A stretch of DNA of 64,000 bases from the NCBI GenBank assembly GCA_030765065.1, contig CM060990.1, positions 673,288,118 to 673,352,117 on the forward strand, read 5' to 3'. A program made the position numbers and the translations under genes. The DNA is from Deroplatys truncata. Lineage: Eukaryota; Arthropoda; Insecta; Mantodea; Mantidae. Positions 35,963 to 47,967 of this stretch are shown in pieces (the stretch's first letter is position 1; each line of letters opens with the position of its first letter). The notes below the pieces were generated by a model that was not told the origin of the DNA, searched no databases, and saw only the letters and a program-made list of their open reading frames with translations.

Positions 35963-36553
35963 GTATCTGTAACTTCTTAACTTACAATATAATATCAGCT
36001 CTACTTGAATTTAAGATACACATATTATCTGTAATACATAAAAATGGCTCATATAAACCTGGATATCCATAAACAAATATATCAAGGCACACAGCCTATT
36101 GATTCATCATAGAAAATTTATATGGGCACACAGCCAGATTATTTATATCATCAATGAATAAGGGCACGGTCACACAGCCTATATTTATTTATCATGTTTA
36201 CCCTTATTTCTCCGTACGGATAAAGAAGTTAGCTATACTAACTTTCTGAAATCAATTACTCATTCCACCTTGCAATCCACTGGGATCTCGCGATACACCC
36301 TTGGACAGTTGCAATTGGGAAAGTAAACTCAATATTCACAATAGGAGTTGATTCTTAGGATCTCACGATACACTAATGAACCAACATCCCTTAATTCATG
36401 TACTCATTAAGTATTCAATAAAACACAAGTAACTTCCAAGAAGGTCTTGCGACGTCTCCCTGGCAGAAACAGTGTATCCCAAAAAACAATACAGAAAAGT
36501 AATAAATCTACTAATACAATCCTACCAAATATCTGACAAACCCTAAGGTTTAA
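35963..36553 (-). other. Inter-env spacer of the giant element
   Basis: Non-coding spacer upstream (in element sense) of the second env. It includes repeated GGGCACACAGCC/GGCACACAGCC motifs on the plus strand between 36,090 and 36,180. No gene. Confidence 0.4.
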
Positions 36554-37340
36554 GGCTGGTTCACAACCAACGAGAACGGTAACCAGAACGAGAACGGGAA
36601 AGTTGAAATACATGTATTCAAATGGGAGTGTCCACAACCGACGGGAAGCCTTCCCGGGCCCCGGGAACGGGAAGAAGAGTTGCCCAACTTTTAACTTTCT
36701 CGTTCTCGTTCCCGGGCACGGCATATTAGATCCCTATTGTGCATATTAAACTCTTCACTCTAGAGGTTATTCTAAGCGGTCGTAACATGAAACAGCCACT
36801 AGTGCTCTCTATAGTCCAAGCTGGAAACATGAAACTGGAAGGAATTAGTAGTAAATGTGCTTCCTAACCTCATCCCGACACCCGCAAATCTAATCAACGG
36901 TGGTTCCTCTGGTGAAGGAATCATTTGTAGTTTATTTATATGCAACTCAAAACTGGTTATTACCTAAAAACAATGGCAAAAGCTACAAAGAACAGCTAAA
37001 ACCAGTGGAAATGAAAAAAAGAATAAACAATTTTAATGTATGCCATTAAATAGAGGAATGAAAGTTTGGCATAAGTAGAGGAATCGTAAATGTAATGAAT
37101 ATGCATTTAGATAATGTTTACTCTATGGAATTCTGATGTTGGCTTGGCTAAATTGGAAGTAGGTGAAAAAATGTCATTGGTCAGTTAAAACAAATGAAAT
37201 CCCAATGCGCAAAATCCACTTTCACTTTGTGATCGATATGCATTCCCGTTCTCGTTACCGGGCTGTTGTGAATCAAAATTTCTTGCTTCCCGTTCTCGTT
37301 TCCATTCTGGTTACCGTTACTGGGTGGTTGTGAACCAGCC
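36554..37340. mobile_element. 787-bp TIR element inserted between the env genes
   Basis: The left end GGCTGGTTCACAACCA and the right end, inverted, GGCTGGTTCACAACCA are identical over 16 bp and continue as imperfect repeats rich in GAGAACGG/GTAACC. TTTAA flanks both sides (36,549-36,553 and 37,341-37,345). There is no transposase. It inserted after the retroelement was in place, or before its last round of copying. Superfamily uncertain: the TTTAA or TAA-type target suggests PIF/Harbinger or a piggyBac relative. Confidence 0.85.
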
Positions 37341-37556
37341 TTTAAGCAGTAAAAATTATTTTATTAAATCAGAACAGTTTCTGAAAGCTTTTAGTCAATC
37401 AGAATAATTTCTTAAAGCTGGATAATCCACAGGAAAATAACAGGAAGCGGTGAGTTATCCACTTCCGGTGAAAAGTGCTAGTCTCATAGTTTCACGCGTC
37501 ATAGGAAAATACTTGCATTAAAAAAAAAAAGAAAAAGAAATTAAATATCATTACTT

Positions 37557-39608
37557 TCATGGAGAAACTGGTCCCGTTTCAGGTATGGGTTGCATAGGCA
37601 TGGGTGGAATCCTCCGGGCGGCTACTGGCAGTGTAGTAAGCAGAAGAACACTACCAGTCGTAGTTTCAGCATTAGTATTCACTTCAGGGCGACGTACTTG
37701 CCGATGGAAAATAATCACCTGCCAACACAACTTAAGAACACGATAAGCCACAGCACCAATAAAGACTAATAATAGAATACCAAAAATAATCACAAAGGCG
37801 TCATAAAACACATTAGGAGTTGTTCCAGAAGCCATAGTACCTGGTAATCGTGCAGTAATTAGTAGTTCTGGACGGCGAAATAATATAACCGCCAAAACAA
37901 TGGTTAAAAATGTAGCCCATATCATCAATAAATGGGTCAAAATCGGGGATTCTTTTGACATTGAATCCGAACTAGGTAAAGAATGTACATAGGGGCGATG
38001 AGATAGGTTAAGGTGGGGTACGTCGATTATCCATTCGGAGTTCAAGCATTGAGAGAGATTGGTAAAAGTTAAATGTTCTGAACTGGCCGAGGGAGAAATT
38101 TTAAGAGATGCTAAGGAAGACCATCCTGTCGGAATGAGATGAAGTGTTTGTGGTTCAGGGATAGTGAAATCAAGGCAGGGGAAGCCTTTAGGAATATGTA
38201 CTACCTGGCCTAATTTAAGTTAGCAAGAGCAAGGGAGGTTAAGTTGTAAAGCCCCAGGGGCATTGGGTGGTAAGTTTGGAATAAGACGAGTGACGTTATT
38301 ACAGATTAATTCAATAGGTTCTAACGGGTTAGTAATTACGTACTCATCTCGTTCAATTTCTGTTATAAGCATCTCATTAGCAGTATGACATTGAAAGGGG
38401 CAGAATTCATTCATTTCCGCTGTGGTCATGCCACTAAGAAGTTTAACTGCACACAAGGGTGTAAACAATAAGTCGTCACTAAATCGTGGGATATAGCAAA
38501 GGCCTGTTTTAAAAGGATCACATTGCTGCATGGCAGCACCCATAATAGGGCGTACAAGAGAACCACTAACTGCCACGAAAGCAGTATCGTGAAGTGTAGT
38601 AGAAGTAGAGGAACCCCAAGCAAATGGTGTACTGAGAAATTGAATAAGTTCCCATCGGGAATCTTTCTGTCTAACCGGAATTGTAACAGAGACCAAAATG
38701 TAATTTGCACTGAAGGAACAGGATGTAATTTCAAGATCAAAATAACAATGAATCTCAGAGGTATCAATAACTAACTCGAAATTAGTACTTGCAAGACTAC
38801 GTTTCAATTGTAGTAAATCATGTTCAAAGACGTCATAGGGAATTATAGAAAGTGGGAATAAATGATTTCGGCATAATAACATGGAATCCATGTCTTTTAG
38901 GAAAATTACGGTACGTACAGATCTTTGGGTATTTCGCAAAATTTCTCATAATGAAAAGAATTGATGATCAGTTATTTGATTCAACTCGTTGCATATGGTA
39001 GCAAACGAATAGTTAGCAGTGCGCAGTGCAGTTTTTAATCGAGTATTAATTTTATCAAATGACTGAGCAATTTGTTTACTATAATCATTTAGTTTATCTC
39101 TGGTGCTAGAAAACCAAGCATAATCTTCAGAAATAATATGTTCAAGAAATGTATAATGATCTAACAGTTGGCGGTCGGTAGCTGCTAAAGCATTGATTTG
39201 ATCTGAAGTAGCGATGTCACAGCAAAAATTAAAAATGTCACCAAAGAATGTAATTCCGCGTTTTGTGCGTTGATGATCCATATTGGTAAAATTGAAAACA
39301 GCATATGATAACTTACGCAATTCTCGGTCAAGGGTCAATCCGATAAAGCTAATATCATCTTCCAATTGTATCAGTTGCTGTAGGCGTGACCTTCCAGCTG
39401 GTCTTGGAACTGTCAATTGTAGGTCATCCACTCGTTCACGTAGGACTTTAAAAGTCAAGGGAATGGAAGCCTGATACGCTATAGTTTTTCAAAGGCGTTT
39501 CATAGTGGCTTCTGTTGCTATGCGTATCGGTTGATCAAGAACTTCTGCCATGGTAATAGAAGATATCACCGTCAGGAAGAAAAGTGGAAGCACGTGAAGG
39601 TATGACAT
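37557..39608 (-). pseudogene. env: F/errantivirus-type envelope gene, three in-frame stops
   Basis: One frame of 684 codons from ATG at 39,608 to TGA at 37,557, interrupted only by in-frame stops at 39,489-39,491 (TGA), 38,946-38,948 (TGA) and 38,220-38,222 (TAA). There is no frameshift. Layout: a signal peptide with a VLPLFFLTVISSI core; an N-terminal fragment; a furin-type RTKR (39,258-39,269) followed at once by GITFFGDIFNF, the place and character of a fusion peptide; a heptad-like helix; a Cys-rich ectodomain; and two hydrophobic segments near the end (ILTHLLMIWATFLTIVLAVI and AFVIIFGILLLVFIGAV). This matches baculovirus F and gypsy Env architecture, a class I fusion glycoprotein. A TTTTTCCAG splice acceptor abuts the ATG, as expected for a spliced env message. 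Inactive as it stands. Confidence 0.88.
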
Positions 39609-39618
39609 CTGGAAAAAG
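39609..39618 (-). promoter_or_regulatory. Candidate splice acceptor for env mRNA
   Basis: On the minus strand the sequence TTTTTCCAG lies immediately before the env ATG, with a pyrimidine-rich tract ahead of the AG. Env of gypsy-type retroviruses is expressed from a spliced RNA. The donor is not identified. Confidence 0.5.
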
Positions 39619-41624
39619 TTTATAATAACATGGTAAAGAAACGCAAAACGGAATTGGAAATAAAACAAATTGAATTGAATTGAAAATAATCAGAAAATAA
39701 AATAATAATTTGTTAATGATACAAAGCAATAAAGTAACAGGAATGATTTATAACAAAGGACAATAAATATTTAAGAGAGAAAAAAAATTTAAATATTAAT
39801 ATACAAATATATTGGATTAAAAATGTAATATTACAGTCGAAAGCCAAGAAGTGGTAATATTAACAATAACAAAAAAATGAACGTAACAATAAGGAAAGAA
39901 TTATTACTAGAATTAACAATTATTTAAAACAATTGCTAGGGGAAATTTCAGTGTATACGAATGTGTTAAATGTCAGCAGGCATCGGTTTTCAAAAACAGG
40001 ACGTGGTTGTCATAGAAAAATCCCGTAGATGCTAAGTGCAAGTTCGCCTGCACCTAACAACGTAAGTTCGCGTGTATTTGACAGCGATCAAAGCATGATC
40101 GTAGCTGTAGTTTGTGTAATATGCAGCAAACTATAGGTACAAATAGAAGTATTGAGAAAACTTAAGGTTTGTAGTTAGTTAAGATTACGTATAGTACACA
40201 TTCATTTAAAAATATATGATATCAGTATTGTGCAAAAAGTTGAATATATTGTAACCATATAGTATTTGAGGTATAAAATTACATGTATAATAGATTGTGT
40301 ACGGTAGTAAGACAATAATTAAGGGATAGAAAAGCACATGTTAAAATAAAAAATGTTGTTTGATTAAGTTTTATATAAAGATTTTAGGTAATACAGTGAC
40401 AGAAAAACATAAGGTTACATGAGAGTTTAACAGCGAAATACAAAATAGAATACGAAAATATTGGTATCTTATGGATAGCAGGCAATAATAAAAAGCATTA
40501 AATATTATGCTGCTGTATAATTGTAGAGAAAACAGCAAGCTGTAGGAACATGTTAAGTCAAGCATTTCGTTGCTTGTACCGAGGAAATATGGAAAGGAAG
40601 CGATAAGCACATCCGCTGAGATATAGCACTCCGTCGGACAGTACATCCATTACATAGAGAAACTGTAAGACGCGCACTACGGATGCCTTGTGTGGCTACT
40701 GAAAAATAATAACTTTGAAATTAATATAAACATTGTGGGTAATTAGCATAATTATCAAAGAAGCGAACTAGTGACCGTATTAAGTGAACTTTTAAGTATT
40801 ATTGTTGTTTGATTTTGTGAAGGGAAGAGAAGAGAAAGTGAGTCATACCAGAACACAAGTGTTCTTATGTAGTTCAGTTTGAAAGTGAATCCAGCATGGC
40901 TAATCAAAAATCGTCTACTATGAGGTAGGTGTAAGAATAGTAATTTATAGAGAAAATGCAGTGAAAACTATTTGAACTTAAATGAAAGTGAGAAACATAC
41001 AAATGGACTGCTAAAATTTAAAATATATGAATCGTAAATATGCGCAAAGTTGTTGCGAAAGAGAGAAAAAGAGATAGATACACATGCTCACGAAATTATG
41101 TAACGCAAATAAATGACAAAGTCAATGTTGCATGAAGCGTACCTAGGTAAAAGAAAATGGTAATATCGGAGATAAATTCACAGAATAATTCACATCAGAT
41201 TTAGAGAAAACGAGAATTTTTGGGAGATTTATATAAACGTTTTCGATAGTTACTAGATAACAAACGTATGGCGCAAATTTGGATAATTAGCTGAATATGT
41301 TGTGACAGAATCTAGCGTATGTCGTATGCATAATGAATGAAATCCAAAGAAGAAGAATACGTAAAAATTATTGTTAAAGTTTGTATGTGGTAATAGTGAT
41401 TGTGTAAGACTTTTTCTAATAATGCATTATTTTTAAATTTTGAATTGTGATTGACATTGTTTGTGTGTAATGCCGTTAAAGTGATATTACAGTTTATCAT
41501 AGTTCATTATTTTAATTACAAATCATGATTTATCCATATAAAGAGAATATGAATATGTAACAAGTACATAGACTCGTCTACAATTTTATTTCATGAATAT
41601 ACATGCAGTATATTTAGTAAGTAG

Positions 41625-41625
41625 T

Positions 41626-41700
<75 letters not shown>
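41625..41700. repeat. (ATT)n microsatellite
   Basis: About 76 bp of uninterrupted ATT trinucleotide repeat inside the spacer of the giant element. Confidence 0.97.
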
Positions 41701-41702
<2 letters not shown>

Positions 41703-42139
41703 AAATTGTTGAAATGCGATATACTTAGCTTGAATTAGAAGTTTGATCTTACTGTTATGTGAATTTGGATAATTTTAAAGTCTATGGGTTCTGATTGAGA
41801 AATAATTGATACTTTTTACTTTAAATGTATATAAGAATTTGTTTATTATTTTCTTTTTGATTATTGCAAATTAGATGAAATGAACAGTATACTTAGCGGT
41901 AAATTATTAATTTGTTTATTGGTAGCGGGTTAAGGGTTCAATCCTTTGGATTTTTTTTTTTAAATTCTGTACCGTAATTATAATTAACATTCTTATATCC
42001 ATATTAGAATTTGGACATTTTTACAAGAGAAATATCATATCAGAAGCATTGAATTTATAACAAATGCATTGTTTATATTAAAGTCAATGATATGAATAGT
42101 GCAATTTTAAAATTAATATAGTGGGGTTTATCACAACCA

Positions 42140-42276
42140 TGATGTATTTTATGCTTTGTAAGTTCACTTCGATGTAATCATAAAAATTAATTATTAGTAA
42201 TTATGATAGTATTTTATGCTTTGTAAGTTCACTTCGATGTAATTATAAAAATTAATTAATTAGTAATTATGATAGA
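42140..42276. repeat. 67-bp tandem duplication
   Basis: TGTATTTTATGCTTTGTAAG, TTCACTTCGATGTAAT and AGTAATTATGATAG recur as two aligned units, with one short TTAA expansion in the second. Non-coding. Confidence 0.9.
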
Positions 42277-42897
42277 TAAAGATTATTTAATATGATAAAT
42301 ATTTATTGCAAATATTTATTATTTATCTCTTCATATATCGAAACTGTAATGCATACTAATAATTATTTATTTCATTGTGTATTGTATATTAGTGGCGTGT
42401 TATTTATTTGTGTGAAAAGATATTTCATAATTGTATTTATTAAGAGCTTACGACGTATAATAATAAATTCCAGTGCTAATTTATTCTGATTAAGGTATGT
42501 GTATTATTTATTATAATAATTATTTATGCAAGTTATAGTTCAGTCCATATCGCGTAAAATGTATAGAGTTATGACAATGCAATTAAAAGTTATAGGCAAT
42601 GATTATAATCGAATTATAAGGAATTAAATTAGCTATCATTAAAGATTATGAAGGTATTTACTGATGAGTATGATCAAATAGTGACCATATAAATAGTATT
42701 CATAATTATTTAAATTAAGTTAAATTGAATTATCACATCATTTAATAATTATAGTGCAAAGATAGGTTTATATAGCATCTAAATTAAAGGTTATTTCAAA
42801 CATTAATTAGGGTATAAACTAGCATAGGTACTGCAAAAAAATAATGCAATATAAAGATGATTAGACCGCATACGACAGAAATAGAAAAGAAGGGAAA

Positions 42898-45220
42898 TTA
42901 TCTAGTCCTAGGTGGTGGGGGAGGAGGATGTGGTCTAGGCATGCATGGAGAATCATTATTAGCGCAAGGATAACTAATAGTTTGATTCAACCATAATGTA
43001 GATATAGTAGGGGATTGAGAAAGGTGATAACGTGTCATATGACTTCGAATCATAAATAGAACAGAAATGATCGGAAATATTACCAATAAAATAATGTAAC
43101 ATACTATTTTTAAAATTCCGTGTATGTTAGAAATTAACGGTGGTTTAGGAGAAGGTGAAATGTTATTTATAACTAATGGTGGGCTAGTAAGAGGTGTATT
43201 GGTTTCTCCAATTAACGGTGGATTAATAGTAGATAGACTGTTCCTCACGGTGCTAGTTGTAACTATTTTAGTACAAAATGGAGGTTTATAACCGGTGTCG
43301 CAATGACATAGATGTGTATTAGTACAGATTCCATGTCCATTACAATGACATTTGGAAGTTCCAATGGTGGCAACTGAGACACAAGTTTGATTGATACATA
43401 ATTTATTCTTACCGCATTTAGCATCATTAGATACAAGTCCCGGTTGAGGAACCTGTAATCCTAAGTCGACAATAGCTGTAGAACATTTATCATAAGTAGG
43501 GTACGTTAATGTATGACCAATTCGGGAATAGTGATGCATTCCGAACTGTATTTCATTACTTTGATGACTGCATTGTAAAAGTCCACACTGCAAATCTTTC
43601 AGTTTGCATGGTAAATAGCGACCTGAAGGAAAGTCGTAACCGCAATTACCATTAAGATTTCCACGGTCATTATTTTCATAGCATTGTCTATCCATATTTC
43701 TAGCAGTTTGTCCCCATAATTTTTTACATTGATTGGTATGAGTAGTACAGGCATTTTTATAACAAAACGCTCGTCCGCTGTTACAGCGAGTACCATCCAT
43801 TTTATAAACGTCTCGACAGTATTCTGAAATACCGTCACAGGAATCAGAAATATCACATTCAGAAGCGGCGGGACGCCACACTGTGCCTTTAATTTTCGGC
43901 AAACAGGCCCGAACATCACAACATTGGCCGGTAGCACAGGAGGCATTCTGATGTAGGAGATAAGTGTTAGGGTTACAGCAAGGATTATCTATATCACATT
44001 CTTCACCAGATTCTACAAAACCATTTCCACAAATTGGACCTAAATATATTTTCAGTGGTTTATTGTGAAGACAAAAGTCAATATGTCGATTTAATGAATT
44101 ATGTAATTCGTGTATATTGCATGGACTCCATTGGTTAGGTATTGTAGTGCCTAATGAAGTGGTCATTATACAACAATGTTTACATTGACAACAATCAGCA
44201 TCATGTTCCATTCCAAGGCTATGACCTAATTCATGTGCAATTGATACAGCTGTGAATTCTTCATTAAGTATATCATCGCTTATAATTGCACCCGAGTGCT
44301 CATATGTACACATGGAATAGGGATATGCTTCACCGACAACTGTGTTTAAAATTCATTGCAGTAAGTAACTGTGCATGATCGTGAGGAAATGCTTATAACA
44401 AAAATTCTCTGCGATAATGCAAAAAGTCAACTAACACCTGATGGCTATCATCAGTAATATATATCTGATCATGAGTTGACCAAACAATAACACCTATGAG
44501 TGCAATTGAAATATTCAATGGTGCATATAATGTATGAACAAGATTAGTTAAGTGCAAGCAATGCTGGCTGACACTGTAATGGTTGAGTGTTAATTTGCTA
44601 TAAAGTGAGTTGTCCATGACAAGGAGTAATTCTACTATACGTGTCATACTGTTGGATATTGTAGGTATTTTAATATCAGTTACATCATGTCGGAAACGAG
44701 AGTTAATATGAGTCTGCTTAAACGACTTACGTGCTTGCACATGGGCACACGTTCCGTTATATTTGAGCGGCACTAGATTATCGGAGCCATGAATGGTTAG
44801 AAAACTTGGGAGTTCATGAAAATGTTGATTCAACAAGGATTGCTTTGGTAACCGTAAGACCTGAGTTCCATTATAAATTATACCTCGTAAATCTTTACAG
44901 ATGGATATCGCAACCCAGGAATTATGTATTCCACAGATTTTTCCTTGGGGCTGACAAACGGAGGGGATTTCGGTATTCACCAAAGTATTTAATTTAATAT
45001 GCTTTTCAAAAAAATTATGTGATGCAAGTACATCATGCAATCGAAGATCTACCGTGTAATTTCTGCCGTGTAGGTAATACACAAAAGTAAAATTAGTCAA
45101 TTGTGTGTGTACATTCTTAGGAGATTGAAATGGTCATATCTGCACATGAGAATAATCATGAAAGCATAGAGATAATTATGGAAAAGCGAAGAAAAAACAA
45201 AAGAATAAGCTAAGCTTCAT
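42898..45220 (-). pseudogene. ADAM-type metalloprotease-disintegrin captured by the retroelement
   Basis: A complete ADAM layout of about 774 codons without introns. ATG at 45,220 opens a hydrophobic leader (LSLFFCFFFAF). The prodomain follows (QLTNFTFVYYLHGRNYTVDL). The catalytic domain starts near RIVELLLVMDNSLYSKL and has a perfect zinc site HELGHSLGMEHD (44,200-44,235), so the protease residues are intact. A disintegrin domain follows (CGNGFVESGEECD through the SECD loop), then a Cys-rich region, an EGF module (CHCNGHGICTNTHLCHC), a membrane segment (VCYIILLVIFPIISVLFMI) and a PHPPPPPPRTR tail resembling SH3 ligands. Lesions are all in the first third: TAA 45,176-45,178, TGA 45,134-45,136, TAA 44,393-44,395 and a frame change near 44,346-44,350. 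From 44,313 to 42,898 it is open for 471 codons. ADAMs shed membrane proteins and can bind integrins. The role here is unknown. Confidence 0.92.
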
Positions 45221-45968
45221 AGGTTGAAGGGTGGGTCGCCCTACGATTTGAAATCATTTCATCCTTCCTCACAGGGTGGGTTAACAATAGAATCACAGGT
45301 AACAGTGGATTTCTTCCACGTGCATTCTGCACAAAGAACGTGAGAAAAAAATAGAGTGATGCCATCTGTGACACTCATCTAACGTGATGTGAAGTAATTC
45401 ACAGTAGTTCGTGACGTCATACTGTATATGAGTCTTAAGTGACTGAATTAAATGATTTATGTACTAATTGTGCAAACTTTAATGTTGTGTTTAACAGCAT
45501 CGTAGTTGGGGGGTAGAACGAATAGCTTCTTTAAGGGAGGGTCACTACCGGCGATGGTGCAACTAAGGCCATCGACAGTCCAATGTACAATCGGATAGGG
45601 GTGAATCTTATATTATTAATTATATCCTTATAATCATGTTGCATTAAACAATAGGATATTCTTAAAACTATTATGGACCATTCCCTAATTAACATATGGA
45701 TATACTTATATAATATAATGCTATAAATGCTTAAAAAAATTAAGAGGAAAATAAGTCACACAAAACATGCATATATGCTGATTTAGTTCATAGACTAATT
45801 AAAGTGTTGTCATAAAATAGTTGAACTTGCTTAAAATATATAGATTAATTAATGTTATGTTAATACTAATCAGAGGGTTAAAAGGTAAGCTAATAAATGC
45901 AATAGTAAATTATGCAGTAGTAGTCATTCAAAAATTATTTATCTACCTCTCATACTGTAGGGTAAATG
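45221..45968 (-). other. Spacer between integrase and ADAM
   Basis: About 750 bp without a recognised gene. On the minus strand a TTTCAAATCGTAG (about 45,241-45,253) could be a splice acceptor for the ADAM message, but it is weak. Confidence 0.4.
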
Positions 45969-47967
45969 CTATTTTCTTTTATATGGGGCATAATAGGGAT
46001 ATAAACGGGAGACATGCACCACTATTTCCTTGATTAAGGGTCCTGTGGCCTGTCTCACCTTGTAGTTAACTGGTGATGTTTGTTGTACAATGACATAAGG
46101 TCCTTGAAATCTATGCAAGAGTTTAGTGGTTTTACCTTTCTTGTGTGTCGGCGTGAACAACTTTACTAATTGACCTGGTGAAAGTTTAAGGTCACGCCGT
46201 TTCTGGTCAAAAATTCGTTTATCTTTAGCCTGACGACGTGAAATATTCACCTTGGCAATTTCATGTGCCTGACGAATACTATCTTGGGTTTCTTTCACGA
46301 AGAGGTTATCAGTGGTGTGTTTCAACTGAACCTCTCCAGGCAAAGTAGGGTGGCGGCATAAAATCAAGAAGAAGGGTGACATCCCTGTCGATTCTTGTTT
46401 ACTGGTGTTATAAGCAAACACAACATGTTGTACCGCGACATCCCAATCATCCTGTTCTGTTGAAGTATAGTGTGAGATCATGTTAATGATAGTTTGTTTT
46501 TTTCGCAAAGACCATTACAGGCGGGGTGATAGACAGTAGTAAACATTGATTTAACTCCCATGGATGCCAACAGATGTCGTGTGACCTCGCTGAGGAGCAC
46601 TTGACCCTCATCTGTAAGCAACATGGCGGGTGCCCCGTGGCGACAAATGATGTTTTGTAATATAAATGAACTACATGTTCTATAGAACCTTTTGGAATTG
46701 GTTTCACTTCCGCCCATCTACTAGCAAATTCAGTTCCTACTATCAACATAGTGTTGCCTGATTTAGACTTACGGATCGGTCTGACCAAATCTAGGCCCCC
46801 AACGCTCTCCGATGTAATTAATGGGGATTGGCTGGAGGAATCCAGCTGCCTTAACATCCTTTGGGTCTTTCCGCATTTGGCAACTCGGACATCCCTTAAC
46901 ATATCTTTCTATGTCCTTCCTCATCCCAATCCAGTAGTACCGAGAATTAATTTTTGTAAAGGTCTTTGTGAAACCTAAATGACCAGATAAAGGATCGTCA
47001 TGGCAGGAAAATAAGATTTCCTGTTTTAAATATTCTGGAATAACCAACAAGTGAAGTGGTCCAGTTGCTCCTGCATTTTTCCTATAAAGCACACCTGATT
47101 TTAGGCAAAAGGAAGCGGCATGTCGCCGTAATTTAGGAGATCCTGTGTCTGGGTCTTTCAATTCTTGGATAAGGGGTGCGATTTGAGGGTCATTCTGTCG
47201 TTCTTGTGCTACCTCTACCGGTGTGAGCAAGCAAGTTAAAAGATCATCCATTTGTTCGAGCACGGGTGGTTTAGGCTCATCAACAGGGAATCGCAACAAT
47301 GTGTCTGCATCTAAATGCCTTGCTCCTGACTTATAAATAATGGAATATTGGTACTCCTGGAGCTTTAAGGCCCATCTTGCCAGTCTATCAGTTACATCTT
47401 TTAAATTACGCAAGTAACAAAGTGCGTGATGGTCACTGACAATGTTAACAGGGTAACCATACATATAGGGTCTAAAATGAGTTAAACCGTAAACAATGGC
47501 AAGAAGTTCAAATTCAGAGATACTATAGATTTTTCATGTTTGTTCAATGATCTGGAAAAATAAGCGATGGGATGAAGCTCTCCATTAATATGCTGTAATG
47601 ATGTGCATCCAACACCTACAGTGCTGGCGTCCGTGTCTAATTCTGTGTAGGCGTCAACCTGGTAATGTGGTAATACAGGGGCGGTTGTCAAACATTGTTT
47701 CAGACTGTAAAAGGATTTTTGATGTTTCTGAGACCATTCGAATTCCTGATTTTTACGAGTAAGGTCATGTAATGGTTGTGCAATTGAGGCAAAATTTGAC
47801 ACAAAACGTCTATAAAAACTGAAAAATCCCAATACTTTACGAACGTCTCTTACTGTTTTAGGAATCGGCAGATTAGCAATTGCTGTAATCTTATCTGTGT
47901 CTGGTTCGATACCTTTAGCGGACACTTCGAATCCTGGAGCTTTACGTGGGACATGCCGAAAAAGCAT
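45969..47967 (-). pseudogene. pol: RNase H and integrase of the giant element, frameshifted
   Basis: The region degrades the RNA strand and inserts the cDNA. Frame 47,967-47,482 has the RT connection block (VLGFFSFYRRFVSNFASIAQP) and the start of RNase H (YTELDTDASTVGVG, the DAS motif). Frame 47,464-46,769 has the SDHHAL block, then the HHCC zinc finger of integrase (CHDDPLSGHLG ... GCPSCQMRK). The catalytic acids lie in GLDLVRPI, LLTDEGQ and NGLCEK, across two frames (46,902 and 46,717). I count 35 residues between the second D and E, the canonical DD35E. Frame 46,508-45,969 holds the C-terminal domain (FAYNTSKQESTGMSPFFL, LSPGQLVKLF, FQGPYVI). At least four frame changes make it inactive. 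Confidence 0.9.

Larger units (their letters stand above)
39619..42897 (-). other. 3.3-kb AT-rich non-coding spacer between ADAM and env
   Basis: No ORF here has a recognisable domain on either strand; the longest is 91 codons at 40,371-40,646. It is very AT-rich and contains an ATT microsatellite and a 67-bp duplication listed separately. Such a long non-coding block is odd within a retroelement. It may hold a decayed gene, a later insertion, or untranslated regulatory sequence. Confidence 0.5.

Noticed and set aside
40893..40928. Possible plus-strand first exon (MANQKSSTMR followed by a GTAGGT donor)
   Set aside because: Ten codons antisense to the element, with no further exon found. Not supportable.
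42898..45220. ADAM as an ordinary processed retrocopy that fell into the LTR element
   Set aside because: No poly-A tract follows the stop at 42,898 on the minus strand, no target duplication was seen around it, and it has the same orientation as the viral genes and sits exactly between integrase and env. The alternative is not excluded and is listed as a test.
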